Shown here: piece after piece, positions 51,525-59,772 of the stretch
Layout: each line of letters opens with the position of its first letter
How positions within the stretch are numbered: position 1 is the stretch's first letter
Virus record (IMG/VR): IMGVR_UViG_3300009103_000008
Span: 42,153 to 106,152 of that record
DNA from: a virus
Length of the DNA: 64,000 nucleotides
Direction: 5' to 3' (one strand)
Notes under the pieces: model-generated
What the model was told of the DNA's origin: nothing
Seen by the model: the letters and a program-made list of their open reading frames with translations, nothing else
Databases searched by the model: none
Program-made: the position numbers and the translations under genes

Positions 51525-52946
51525 CTATGAAGGTTTCTTAGTTTCTGCTGGAGCTCCTGAACCAGCACCACCCGCTCCACTAAAGTAATTGTGTGTATGA
51601 GTTGCAAGTGTTGGAGCATTTCCTGCCTTAGTATCAATATCACCTTGGGCAGTAATTGTTGAATCGTTAGTTTGTTTACCAGTTATATGAACTGTTCCAT
51701 CAACTGTTAAGTTTGTAGTCATTAATGTTTCAGGTGAAGTGAAGGTAGTGTTACCCACTACATCTGCATTTAATGTTCCGCCTATCTGTGCGTCAACATT
51801 ACCTAGTGTCACATCTAACCATACATTTCCTTCTGATACTGTTGTTTTCATATCACCTTTTGTAACCTCTGTATTAACATCACCTTGCAATACCTTCATA
51901 TCAACATCACCTGTATTGACATTAATAGTGACATGACCTTTCTCTACAGTTATGTCAGCGTTCCCAGCAATAAATAGTTTGTCGTCCTTTGCAATTACTT
52001 CCCATTTATCATTTACTATTCGTGTTGACTCTGTTCCATCAGGGTGAATCTCATGGAATGTTCCTGACCTATGGTATAAGTTAATCCTCTCTGCACCTTT
52101 TGTATCGTCTACCTCGAATACATGTCCACTCTCTGTTTCTGTAACTTTATTATATGGGTATACTGGTTTTGCTACAGTGTCTATCCATAACTTCTCATCA
52201 CTACGAGGGTATTGTCCACCCTTTGGTTTTACTGCACTGGTATCAATATCATTCCATGCTGTCGCAGCGTCTTCGTCCTTCGAAGTTGCAGATAAAAGTT
52301 TAGTTGATAATATTAATTCGTTTAAAGAAGACTTCTTCTTTAGTTCTCCTTCTGTAAAGACTCCTCTTGTATAAGGTGAGTAATCTGAGCTGTCTGTATA
52401 TAATGGATACCAAGGTAAGTCTTCCTTTGTTAATTCTCTTTCCTCTATTGTTGACCCAGTTCCGTCATAGTTGACTTCAATTTTTGCTGGATTAACTGGT
52501 GCGGTATCCATTGCAGTTGTAAGACCCCAACCTCTTCTTGAATCCTGAACTGGGTTTGGCATTTCAGAAGTATCTTTATAATCGTCAACGGTTAATTGTC
52601 TAGGGTCATTAAATCCTTTCTCTACATCTCTTGTTATTAATTCGTCTGTGATAGATTCTTTATACCCAACTTGTGGTATACCAGCTGCAGTTCCAAGAAT
52701 TATTGGGTCTTGTTTTGCAGCGTCTCTAAAGTATCCAAATACCGTAGACCCCTCTACAAGTCCATGGCCTGTTCCTATTCCTGATAGACCAGCAGAAGTT
52801 GTTGGAAGGATAACCTGACACCATGGTAAGTCTGCAGTTGCAATTAAAGTCTTTTCGTCTGTATGTATCCCGTGTATGCGCACGCGCACGCGACCCACTT
52901 GTAATGGGTCTTGTCTGTCTTCAACTATTCCGTAAAAGTAATCCAT
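51525..52946 (-). CDS. 5: gp5 baseplate hub/needle protein without lysozyme domain
   Basis: 473 residues from ATG 52946 (a GTG six bases earlier is less likely; the ATG overlaps the upstream stop as TAATG). N-terminal OB-fold: YGIVEDRQDPLQVGRVRVRI then HGIH, and CQVILPTTSAGLSGIGTGHG. The C-terminal triple beta-helix is visible as VTINVNTGDVDMKVLQGDVN and similar eight-residue steps. There is no gp5 lysozyme domain between them; the middle (about 190-320) looks unlike T4 lysozyme. It forms the membrane-piercing spike. Confidence 0.88.
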   Translation of the reverse strand: MDYFYGIVEDRQDPLQVGRVRVRIHGIHTDEKTLIATADLPWCQVILPTTSAGLSGIGTGHGLVEGSTVFGYFRDAAKQDPIILGTAAGIPQVGYKESITDELITRDVEKGFNDPRQLTVDDYKDTSEMPNPVQDSRRGWGLTTAMDTAPVNPAKIEVNYDGTGSTIEERELTKEDLPWYPLYTDSSDYSPYTRGVFTEGELKKKSSLNELILSTKLLSATSKDEDAATAWNDIDTSAVKPKGGQYPRSDEKLWIDTVAKPVYPYNKVTETESGHVFEVDDTKGAERINLYHRSGTFHEIHPDGTESTRIVNDKWEVIAKDDKLFIAGNADITVEKGHVTINVNTGDVDMKVLQGDVNTEVTKGDMKTTVSEGNVWLDVTLGNVDAQIGGTLNADVVGNTTFTSPETLMTTNLTVDGTVHITGKQTNDSTITAQGDIDTKAGNAPTLATHTHNYFSGAGGAGSGAPAETKKPS

Positions 52947-54406
52947 TACCACACTGCCTCTTCGGGTTCTATTTCTGGCCCTGTTCCTTCGTCAAGTGGT
53001 TTAGCATCTTCTACTTTCTTTGCATAACTCTCTTTAACACATTCTATATGAAGCATACCCGCCTTTTCTACTGGTGAAGCTGACAGTTTAATATCAGTAA
53101 TTAGATATCTATCGTCATTTACTTTATCATACTTATCACCCTCACCCATAATTTCAGGTGTAGGTATTAGTAATTTGATTATCATACCAACAGATAAATC
53201 TGTTCTTAATGGTATGGTGAGTATCATTCTATGTTGTTGTAATATTTCTAACAGAGCTCTTCTTTCTAGTATTCCACTATCGTTTAATTTCCTTGCTTCA
53301 AATACTTCGGGGTCTGATAGTTTGTCTACATTATCAAATGAATGTTGATTGTGATAATCATTAATAATTAATGAATCATATTCTTGAGTTGGTTGAAGGT
53401 CTATATCAATTTCATCTATTGAAGGAGACATTTCTCTATCAACTATCTCTCCAGCTGTTAATACTCTTTCCATATCATCGGTCATTAACATAATGTGTCC
53501 CGATACATGATTTCCCTTTTTCATTGCAGTCTCTAGACTAAAGATATTTTCTTCTTCTAATTTTCGTATGGGGTCATATACCTTTAAAGTAGATGCATAT
53601 GCACCACCAACCGTTGCTTGAAGTGTATCAAACAACTGTGGTTTCTTATACACATCAATCATTGTATTAAGACCATCAGGCGCATTTATATTTTCTGTTT
53701 CTGTTTCCGTTGTATTTCTAGGAAACTGGGAAAATGGAATTGGGAATTCCATGGAACACATAGTGTCCATACTTTGAAATCTAAACCCACCGTTCATGGT
53801 TTGAAAAAAGAACATACCATTTTTATATGCATGTGATTCGCTTGTTTGTGAATTGTTAACAATGTAATCTGTTATTTGTGCAACAGACCAGTTAGGGGAA
53901 ATAAATTGTTTGTTTTCAGGAATGGTTTGTTCCCATGCGTCAAATTCGTCAACTCTAAACTTTCCAACATCTACTAAAACATTTTGAAGTATTTGATCAT
54001 ACCTTCCACGAAGGGTTTGGCTTAGTCTCTTTCTTCTTGCATAAAACATTCTAGGGTCACATATTCTCATTACATAAGTTTGTGTTAACTCATCGACTCT
54101 GTTAAGATTATCTATTTTGTATACTCTAAAAGTTTTGTCTATTGAGAATTGGTCTTCTGACTTTTCGTCTAATCCTTCTTTCTGCCTAATTGCAATTCGG
54201 ATATACTCTTGTCCTGTTAATCTAAAGTTTTTTGGTAGATTAAGACCGTCTATTATATGCACTTCCCCAGTAAGAAATTTATTGTATATAGATTCATAGA
54301 TAGTAAAGTTAGAACATAATTGACTTATGTCTAACGATTCTTGATATTGATTTATTAAGGTGAAGGAATCTATAAAGAACTCACCTGCTACATAATTCCC
54401 ACTCAT
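52946..54406 (-). CDS. 27: baseplate hub protein, gp27-like
   Basis: 486 residues. FFIDSFTLINQYQESLDISQ, FTIYESIYNKFLTGEVHIID and GQEYIRIAIRQKEG near the start match the pattern of hub domains of gp27 ([20 protein letters not shown] type). It is followed directly by gp5 with which gp27 forms the T4 hub complex. Longer than T4 gp27 (391). The C-terminus is acidic (EGTGPEIEPEEAVW). Identification rests on pattern and synteny rather than high identity. Confidence 0.7.
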   Translation of the reverse strand: MSGNYVAGEFFIDSFTLINQYQESLDISQLCSNFTIYESIYNKFLTGEVHIIDGLNLPKNFRLTGQEYIRIAIRQKEGLDEKSEDQFSIDKTFRVYKIDNLNRVDELTQTYVMRICDPRMFYARRKRLSQTLRGRYDQILQNVLVDVGKFRVDEFDAWEQTIPENKQFISPNWSVAQITDYIVNNSQTSESHAYKNGMFFFQTMNGGFRFQSMDTMCSMEFPIPFSQFPRNTTETETENINAPDGLNTMIDVYKKPQLFDTLQATVGGAYASTLKVYDPIRKLEEENIFSLETAMKKGNHVSGHIMLMTDDMERVLTAGEIVDREMSPSIDEIDIDLQPTQEYDSLIINDYHNQHSFDNVDKLSDPEVFEARKLNDSGILERRALLEILQQHRMILTIPLRTDLSVGMIIKLLIPTPEIMGEGDKYDKVNDDRYLITDIKLSASPVEKAGMLHIECVKESYAKKVEDAKPLDEGTGPEIEPEEAVW

Positions 54407-55161
54407 GACTTCATTACTTGCTCAAACTGGGTAACAACTTTGTCAATCATAGCTGGTCTGATGATTTTAATTTTTCTCTTCTCTTCATTTGCTTCAAACT
54501 CAGCTTCCCAATGAGTTTTTGGTAAGTATCCTGATTTAAAATTATTTCTCTTAAGATTACCAAGATAGTAATGGTCAATTCCATCTACCATGTCTATAAC
54601 AGAAGTTGGTGTAAAGGAATGTCGGTATAACTCAGCTTGGCCATACCTTGTCAAGCTTGATGTACCTGTAATTGTCTTTGAAGAAAAATCTCCTACCACA
54701 TCACCTATTGCTAGTCTATTATGGGTAGGGTCTAGTTTAATGACTATCCCTGTTGCATCTGTTGCTGTTACTGTTTCTCCTATTAGAAATTTACTTACTA
54801 TAGGAGGTTCTCCTGTCCGTGATATTAAGTCTGTGCTTGCACTGGCAACAGCATACTTCCCTCTATATTTATGGGACATATATTTTTGAAATGTAGCTTG
54901 GTCTTTCCACCAGTCGTAATAATTTGCCCAATCATTTACTAAAAAGAATACCCAGTGTAAGTCACCATTACCGTAAAGTTTAGTTGCAACCACATCAGGT
55001 CTATCACCTTCTTCCAACTCATAGTATGTGTAATCGACAATGGCTTCTTTGGCCCCAGTTGAGATTGCAGATTTACGAAAGAAATCTTTAATAGTAATAA
55101 TCTTGCCGTCAGACAATTTGTATTGCATTTCAGGAAAGTTTTTAAAAAATTGTTTAGCCAT
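54403..55161 (-). CDS. 53: gp53 baseplate wedge protein
   Basis: 252 residues from MAKQFFKNFPEMQYKLSDGK (ATG 55161, overlapping the gp48 stop; GGAGG about eight bases upstream decides this over a longer reading). The LysM-like gp53 hallmark YYELEEGDRPDVVATKLYGN then DLHWVFFLVNDW is clear near residues 45-80. A later insert (VSKFLIGETVTATDATGIVI) is a beta-module also seen in the giants here. Forms the clamp that joins wedges. Confidence 0.92.
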   Translation of the reverse strand: MAKQFFKNFPEMQYKLSDGKIITIKDFFRKSAISTGAKEAIVDYTYYELEEGDRPDVVATKLYGNGDLHWVFFLVNDWANYYDWWKDQATFQKYMSHKYRGKYAVASASTDLISRTGEPPIVSKFLIGETVTATDATGIVIKLDPTHNRLAIGDVVGDFSSKTITGTSSLTRYGQAELYRHSFTPTSVIDMVDGIDHYYLGNLKRNNFKSGYLPKTHWEAEFEANEEKRKIKIIRPAMIDKVVTQFEQVMKS

Positions 55162-56309
55162 TATCCGCCTCCGTCTTGACCCCAAAGTTTACCGTCATCT
55201 GTTCCCGCGGTGTCGTTTAATAAACTTGGGGAACCAGTTGAGTCTACCATTCCGCCCGGCCCTCTTACTGAATTGGCTTTTGCCTTCATTGATTTCGGCC
55301 CAACCTTCTCGTTATAAACTTCTTGAGACATAATCTTGATTTCAGAAAACGATAATTCTATTTTAGTTGCTAAAGGCCAGACCTTTTCACCGTCTGAAAT
55401 CAATCCTTCTGAATTTCCATTAAAGGTATTTACAGTCATATCTTTTAAAACCATAGGTAAGAATCCTTCTATTTGATCTTGGACTCCTCCTTCTGGGCCT
55501 TCAATATGAACATCAAAAACATTTGGATAGTTAAAGAAGTTTTCGTTTGCAGATTCTTTATCCGCTGCAAAGGTATCAGGTAACATTGCAAGTCTAAATA
55601 TGTTTACAATCTTTTGAACCATTATTGCCTCTTTTGAATTCCTTGGCATAAATTCCCACTCAAAAGAATGGTCTCTAAAAGTTATACCTTCTAGGAACTG
55701 TTCTTCCATAGGATTAGAAGCCATACCTGCTTTAAGGTTTCTAATACCACCTGTCATACTATCACCTAGTTTATTAATAAAGCCTTTAATCACATTACCA
55801 GCTTCGTCTAACATGCCGTCTACTTTCTCACCTTCCTTCTTATTCAAAGCACTATCAACTCCTCTTGCTATTGCTCCAACACCCTCAGCTTTATAAGTAG
55901 TTGTCGATTGTTGAACTATGTCCTCGGGGAGATACAGTGCAATAGAGAATGTTTCTTTCGAAAGAAAGTTTCCACCAGCCCTTTTCTTTCTTGGTCGAGT
56001 TTCAAAGACCACATAATAATCATACCCACCTTGCATAGGATATTGTAATTCAGTCATTGATAGTTCAGGTGGTTTTTTAGCAACTGTGTTTGCTTTGTTT
56101 ACACTGGATAGTTGTTTTTCTAAACTACCTCTTCGTTCTTCTAATTTTCTTCTATTCTCTTCTGCTTGTTCTTGGAGTTTATCTACCTCTTCGGTATTAA
56201 CTCCACCCTTGTACCCAGCTTGCTGAATCTTTGCTTTGATTCCTTTTGCCGACTTTAGTGCTTGGGAGGCTTGGTTTACTTTGTTTAATAATTTATTAAT
56301 GTTTGGCAT
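55161..56309 (-). CDS. 48: gp48 baseplate tail-tube cap
   Basis: 382 residues (T4 gp48 364). Coiled-coil-like N-terminus (LQEQAEENRRKLEERRGSLE), then QGGYDYYVVFETRPRKK, FSIALYLPEDIVQQSTTTYK and FEWEFMPRNSKEAIMVQKIV, all characteristic of gp48. It lies between hub and tube, starting tube polymerisation with gp54. First gene of the leftward arm. Confidence 0.85.
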   Translation of the reverse strand: MPNINKLLNKVNQASQALKSAKGIKAKIQQAGYKGGVNTEEVDKLQEQAEENRRKLEERRGSLEKQLSSVNKANTVAKKPPELSMTELQYPMQGGYDYYVVFETRPRKKRAGGNFLSKETFSIALYLPEDIVQQSTTTYKAEGVGAIARGVDSALNKKEGEKVDGMLDEAGNVIKGFINKLGDSMTGGIRNLKAGMASNPMEEQFLEGITFRDHSFEWEFMPRNSKEAIMVQKIVNIFRLAMLPDTFAADKESANENFFNYPNVFDVHIEGPEGGVQDQIEGFLPMVLKDMTVNTFNGNSEGLISDGEKVWPLATKIELSFSEIKIMSQEVYNEKVGPKSMKAKANSVRGPGGMVDSTGSPSLLNDTAGTDDGKLWGQDGGG

Positions 56310-56316
56310 ATAAATA
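56309..56316 (+). promoter_or_regulatory. rightward late promoter for gp4 operon
   Basis: Perfect TATAAATA on the plus strand, 38 bases before the gp4 ATG. Its first base is also the complement of the first base of the gp48 start codon. It presumably drives the whole rightward operon, as no other perfect motif was noticed before 58959. Confidence 0.75.
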
Positions 56317-56348
56317 TCTCTATAGAAGTCTTTATTTGGTGTTATAAT

Positions 56349-56356
56349 CTATTTAT
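56349..56356 (-). promoter_or_regulatory. leftward late promoter for gp48
   Basis: CATAAATA on the minus strand, 39 bases before the gp48 ATG, overlapping the gp4 start codon. It is arranged as the mirror image of the rightward promoter. Confidence 0.65.
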
Positions 56357-56807
56357 GTCATACAGTGGTAAGTTTAAACCAAAGAACTATAAAAAATATA
56401 AGGGAGACCCTACAAAAATCTTTTACAGGTCTTTATGGGAACGCAGATTCATGGTTTACTGCGATAATAATCCCAATATTATAGAATGGGGAAGTGAAGA
56501 AATCATAATTCCTTATCGTTCTCCTGTAGATAAAAAAGTCCATAGATACTTTCCTGATTTCTATATTAAATATCAAAATAGTAAAGGTGAAGTCCTTAGA
56601 GAAATCGTTGAGGTTAAACCAAAGGCTCAATGTCTACCACCTAAAGAACCTAAAAGGAAAACAAGAAAATATAGGAATAAAGTCATCACCTATATAATCA
56701 ACCAAGCAAAATTTAAAGCAGCTGGTGACTATTGTAGAGATAGAAAAATGGGATTCAGAATTCTAACCGAAGACCACCTAGTCCCCAAGAGTAAAAGAAA
56801 AAAATGA
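56355..56807 (+). CDS. 4: gp4 head completion nuclease
   Basis: 150 residues, the size of T4 gp4/50. PD-(D/E)XK-type nuclease pattern: FYRSLWERRFMVYCDNN near residue 24, YFPDFYIKY near 65 (the PD) and EIVEVKPKAQ near 86 (the ExK). In T4 it acts on the DNA end/portal in head completion. Ends with a basic KSKRKK tail. Its stop overlaps the next ATG by four bases. Confidence 0.92.
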   Translation: MSYSGKFKPKNYKKYKGDPTKIFYRSLWERRFMVYCDNNPNIIEWGSEEIIIPYRSPVDKKVHRYFPDFYIKYQNSKGEVLREIVEVKPKAQCLPPKEPKRKTRKYRNKVITYIINQAKFKAAGDYCRDRKMGFRILTEDHLVPKSKRKK

Positions 56808-57394
56808 GTAAATTATTTGTATTTGATTTGGACGGAGTTCTTATTAACTCCCTACTTAACATGAAGAATGCATGGGACGCCGTAAGGGTGAAACATGAGA
56901 TTGAAATCCCATTCCGATATTATAAAGCACAAATAGGTAAACCCTTCCCTGACATTATGAGTGAACTAGGATTGTTTGATAAACACCTAGAGATATATGA
57001 CACCTATAAAACATATTCTCAAATGAACATTCACACTATTCCTATGTATGAGGGTGTTAATGAAACTCTAAACGAATTAAAAGACCAAGGTCATAAGATT
57101 GCACTATGCACTTCTAAAACAAAAGAAACCACTAACATACTCTTAAGTAAATTCCCTAAATTTGATTATGTCTGTTGTCCACAAAAAGGCCTTCGTGGTA
57201 AACCAGCACCTGACCAATTACTATACACTATTGCCATGTGTAATGTTGACCCTAAAGACACAATTTATATTGGAGACATGATGCCTGACCTACAATGTGC
57301 TGTTAGAGCTGGTGTCCATTTCGAATATGCAGAATGGGGATTTGGAGAATTAAAATGCGAGCACTCGCTGAAGTCGATTACAAATCTGATTTAG
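56804..57394 (+). CDS. HAD-superfamily phosphatase (phosphoglycolate phosphatase-like)
   Basis: 196 residues. Motif I FDLDGVLINS (nucleophile Asp, residue 8), motif II ALCTSKTK (Thr/Ser), conserved Lys in GLRGKPAPDQL and motif IV IYIGDMMPDLQ are all present, with a small helical C1 cap. Because kdsB follows with a 40-base overlap, dephosphorylation of a KDO precursor is an attractive guess. The usual KdsC has no C1 cap, so any sugar phosphate is possible. Confidence 0.82.
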   Translation: MSKLFVFDLDGVLINSLLNMKNAWDAVRVKHEIEIPFRYYKAQIGKPFPDIMSELGLFDKHLEIYDTYKTYSQMNIHTIPMYEGVNETLNELKDQGHKIALCTSKTKETTNILLSKFPKFDYVCCPQKGLRGKPAPDQLLYTIAMCNVDPKDTIYIGDMMPDLQCAVRAGVHFEYAEWGFGELKCEHSLKSITNLI

Positions 57395-58083
57395 TTATTG
57401 GGTTAATTCCCGCGAGGTGGAAATCAACTCGGTTCGAAGGGAAACCACTTGTAGATATAGCGGGTGTGCCTATGATACGAAGGGTATATGACCGTGCAAG
57501 TATTGCTAATCACTTAGACCAAGTCATTGTCCTTACAGACGACATGAGAATTAATGACTATTGTCAACTGAATCAAATGACATGTATTGTAATAGAAGAA
57601 GATTGCCGAACTGGAACAGACCGTTGCGCTCACGCTCTGAAATTATTGGAGGGTAGTCTCTTTGTAAACATTCAAGGAGACGAACCCTTGATTAATCCTT
57701 CTGCAATAGACAATCTTATAGAAAATTTCGATAATAATATAGGTGTTGCAAATGCATATACTAAAATTGACCAAGATTATAAACTAAATGACAGAAATGT
57801 TGTAAAAGTTGTGTTTGATAAGGCAAAAAATGCGCTTTATTACAGTAGATTACCTATATCAGACTACCAACAGCTGGGATTATATGCCTTTAACCGCGGT
57901 ATGCTGGACGCCTTTCCTAAATTTACCCTAGGAGAACTGGAAATTGACGAATCTATCGAAATGTTGAGGTATCTTGAGAACGGATTTGATGTTAAAATGG
58001 TTGAAGTCGAAGATGAGGGCCTTTCCGTAGATACTCCTAACGATTTAAAGCTGGTTGAACTAAAAATTAAGGGATATCACTAA
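57355..58083 (+). CDS. kdsB: KdsB-like CMP-KDO synthetase
   Basis: 242 residues from ATG 57355 with GGAG eight bases upstream. The cytidylyltransferase signatures are LIPARWKSTRFEGKPLVDIA (standard PARxxSxRLPGKPL), TGTDRCAHAL and VNIQGDEPLINPS. The product would be CMP-activated 3-deoxy-manno-octulosonate, the donor for LPS inner core or capsules. Embedded in a late structural operon, it implies glycan synthesis during virion assembly. Related NulO/other CMP-sugar synthetases are less likely given the GDEPLI motif. Confidence 0.88.
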   Translation: MRALAEVDYKSDLVIGLIPARWKSTRFEGKPLVDIAGVPMIRRVYDRASIANHLDQVIVLTDDMRINDYCQLNQMTCIVIEEDCRTGTDRCAHALKLLEGSLFVNIQGDEPLINPSAIDNLIENFDNNIGVANAYTKIDQDYKLNDRNVVKVVFDKAKNALYYSRLPISDYQQLGLYAFNRGMLDAFPKFTLGELEIDESIEMLRYLENGFDVKMVEVEDEGLSVDTPNDLKLVELKIKGYH

Positions 58084-58967
58084 TGGAACACATACATTTA
58101 AACGCACATAAGGTAAAATACTATGAAAATGGTGAGCAACCTTCTAGTTATCACCAACGAGACCCCGTAGCAGTAGAAGAAGTCAAACAAAAGTTCGAAG
58201 AAGTGTCAAAAGTCGGCCATCCTAAGATAATAACACTGCATGAAGCCCAAAAAGAAGGCATAGTTCAGACTAAAGGGTATTATAACGACAAACCAATGAC
58301 CCCTTTAGAGGCATATGGTTATGTATGGCTTGATAATGCCTATAAAACAGAATATCCTGACCCAAAAACAGCTAAAGGCCAAGAGTGGAGTGACTTTTTA
58401 ATGAAACCAATCGAAAATCAAGTGTTTCATTGCATTAAGATACAATGGTTAGTCAATATCATACAAACAGAGGGCCTTTATTCTTGTCCTCAAGCGGTAT
58501 TAAGAAAATCTCAATGGTTTGTCCATCCCGGCCAGTTCAGAGTTCATGCTATTACCTATACTGACTGTAATGAAGAGTTCATTGTTTGGGATACTAAGAA
58601 TATTTTACCTCAACCCGAAATAGATTATGAAGAATGGTGGTCTAGATACAGTCACCATACAGATAAAGGTTTATTTGCAGCAGTCTTTGAAGATATTGTA
58701 GAAATGCATGTCGGAGAATATCGCCAAGACCTATATGATAAGGTTGCTGGTGGGATAGATTGCTTCCAAGGTGTTAAACCAATACTCGAAGGAACATGTG
58801 ACGAGAGCATAGCACATTTATTCACCCATGGAACATACGAGGGCCACGGGATAGGGATTGTAGGACACTTTACCTTTGAAGATTTACAACATGTATGTGA
58901 CTTCCACCCAACAAAGCAATATATTGGCAAAGAAAACTTTACTTTGTATAACAATTATCATAAATAA
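58083..58967 (+). CDS. unknown protein sharing the HPG module of the glycosyltransferase
   Basis: 294 residues. Residues about 118-170 read IKIQWLVNIIQTEGLYSCPQ, VHPGQFRVHA then EEFIVWDTKNILP, aligning with residues about 170-255 of the 542-aa glycosyltransferase. The layout (helix, EGL..PI, x-HPGxxR, then IxVxD) resembles ParB-like domains, as an inference. The C-terminal part has many His residues (HLFTHGTYEGHGIGIVGHFT). Its ATG overlaps the kdsB stop, so it probably works with KdsB. Confidence 0.6.
   Translation: MEHIHLNAHKVKYYENGEQPSSYHQRDPVAVEEVKQKFEEVSKVGHPKIITLHEAQKEGIVQTKGYYNDKPMTPLEAYGYVWLDNAYKTEYPDPKTAKGQEWSDFLMKPIENQVFHCIKIQWLVNIIQTEGLYSCPQAVLRKSQWFVHPGQFRVHAITYTDCNEEFIVWDTKNILPQPEIDYEEWWSRYSHHTDKGLFAAVFEDIVEMHVGEYRQDLYDKVAGGIDCFQGVKPILEGTCDESIAHLFTHGTYEGHGIGIVGHFTFEDLQHVCDFHPTKQYIGKENFTLYNNYHK
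58959..58966 (+). promoter_or_regulatory. late promoter before the 195-aa gene
   Basis: CATAAATA on the plus strand, six bases before the ATG at 58973. One base longer than the leaderless class, so predicted start is at or one base before the AUG. Overlaps the end of the preceding gene. Confidence 0.5.
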
Positions 58968-58972
58968 TAGAT

Positions 58973-59560
58973 ATGGCAAGTCTATTTTCAGATATAATTG
59001 GTCAAAAGCCAGAAGAGATTGAAGCTCAAACCTTCAACTCGTTAGAATGGTTCCAAAAGAATGTAAGGGATATCCGTAGGAGTCCCGATAAGCTGTTAAA
59101 AGAAAATCAAAACTTTGTCACTCGATTTGAGTTAGGTAAAATGTATATGTTTATGTATGATGCTAAACGGCAAGATACATTGAAGTATTACGATTACTTT
59201 CCTCTCTCAATTTGTTTGAAAAGATATCCAACTGGTTTTCTAGGTGCAAATTTACATTACATTGCACCGAAATACAGAGCATTACTAATGGACGCAATGT
59301 ATCAGTATATCGAGAAAGACGAGACAACCGAGGAAGCTTATTTTAGGGTTAGATACCCTATGATTAAAAGCATTAGTAGGTTGAGGTGGGCAAGACCCTG
59401 TTTAAAACAATACCAATATGGTTATGTAAACAGTAGGATTGTTGAAGTTCAACCTGAAGCAATGGACATGGTAGTTATGCTACCAAGTCATAAATTTAAA
59501 TCAAAGGGAACTAACTTTAATGCAAATATAGTTCACCGAGAAAGTTTAGGAAAGACATGA
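58973..59560 (+). CDS. virion assembly protein, 195 aa (possible gp2/gp3-position protein)
   Basis: GKMYMFMYDAKRQDTLKYYD then YFPLSICLKRYPTGFLGANL and HYIAPKYRALLMDAMYQYI form a conserved T4-like family pattern. Members are variously annotated in marine phages (DNA end protector or completion protein); I cannot decide. In T4, genes 3, 2, 4 and 53 cluster, and here gp4 and gp53 are near. Ends with an ATGA overlap to ACP. Confidence 0.6.
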   Translation: MASLFSDIIGQKPEEIEAQTFNSLEWFQKNVRDIRRSPDKLLKENQNFVTRFELGKMYMFMYDAKRQDTLKYYDYFPLSICLKRYPTGFLGANLHYIAPKYRALLMDAMYQYIEKDETTEEAYFRVRYPMIKSISRLRWARPCLKQYQYGYVNSRIVEVQPEAMDMVVMLPSHKFKSKGTNFNANIVHRESLGKT

Positions 59561-59772
59561 TAGAAAAAATAGTAGCACAAACACTTGGTTGCAGCCAAGA
59601 TTCAATAAAAGACGAATCAAACTTTGTAAATGACTTAGGTGCCGACTCTCTTAACATAGTTGAGATAGTTATGGCAATAGAGGAAGAGTTCGATGTTTCG
59701 ATTCCTGATGAAGATGCTGAGACACTTCATACAGTCGGCGCAGTAAAACAATATATTGAGGACAACTCCTAA
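59557..59772 (+). CDS. acpP: acyl carrier protein
   Basis: 71 residues. Four-helix ACP with the phosphopantetheine-attachment motif GADSLNIVEIVMAIEEEFDV; the Ser is residue 31. ESNFVNDLGADSL and ISIPDEDAE-type features are conserved, and the protein is acidic. It would need a host holo-ACP synthase. It carries acyl groups for fatty-acid or lipid A synthesis, or might bind a host enzyme. Unusual in being fused by ATGA and TAATG overlaps to structural genes on both sides. Confidence 0.92.
   Translation: MIEKIVAQTLGCSQDSIKDESNFVNDLGADSLNIVEIVMAIEEEFDVSIPDEDAETLHTVGAVKQYIEDNS

Noticed and set aside
58083-58967. Calling the 294-aa protein a glycosyltransferase because of similarity to the 542-aa one
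   Set aside because: The shared part is the N-terminal module only; no GT-A motifs such as the IDDD site are present in the 294-aa protein.
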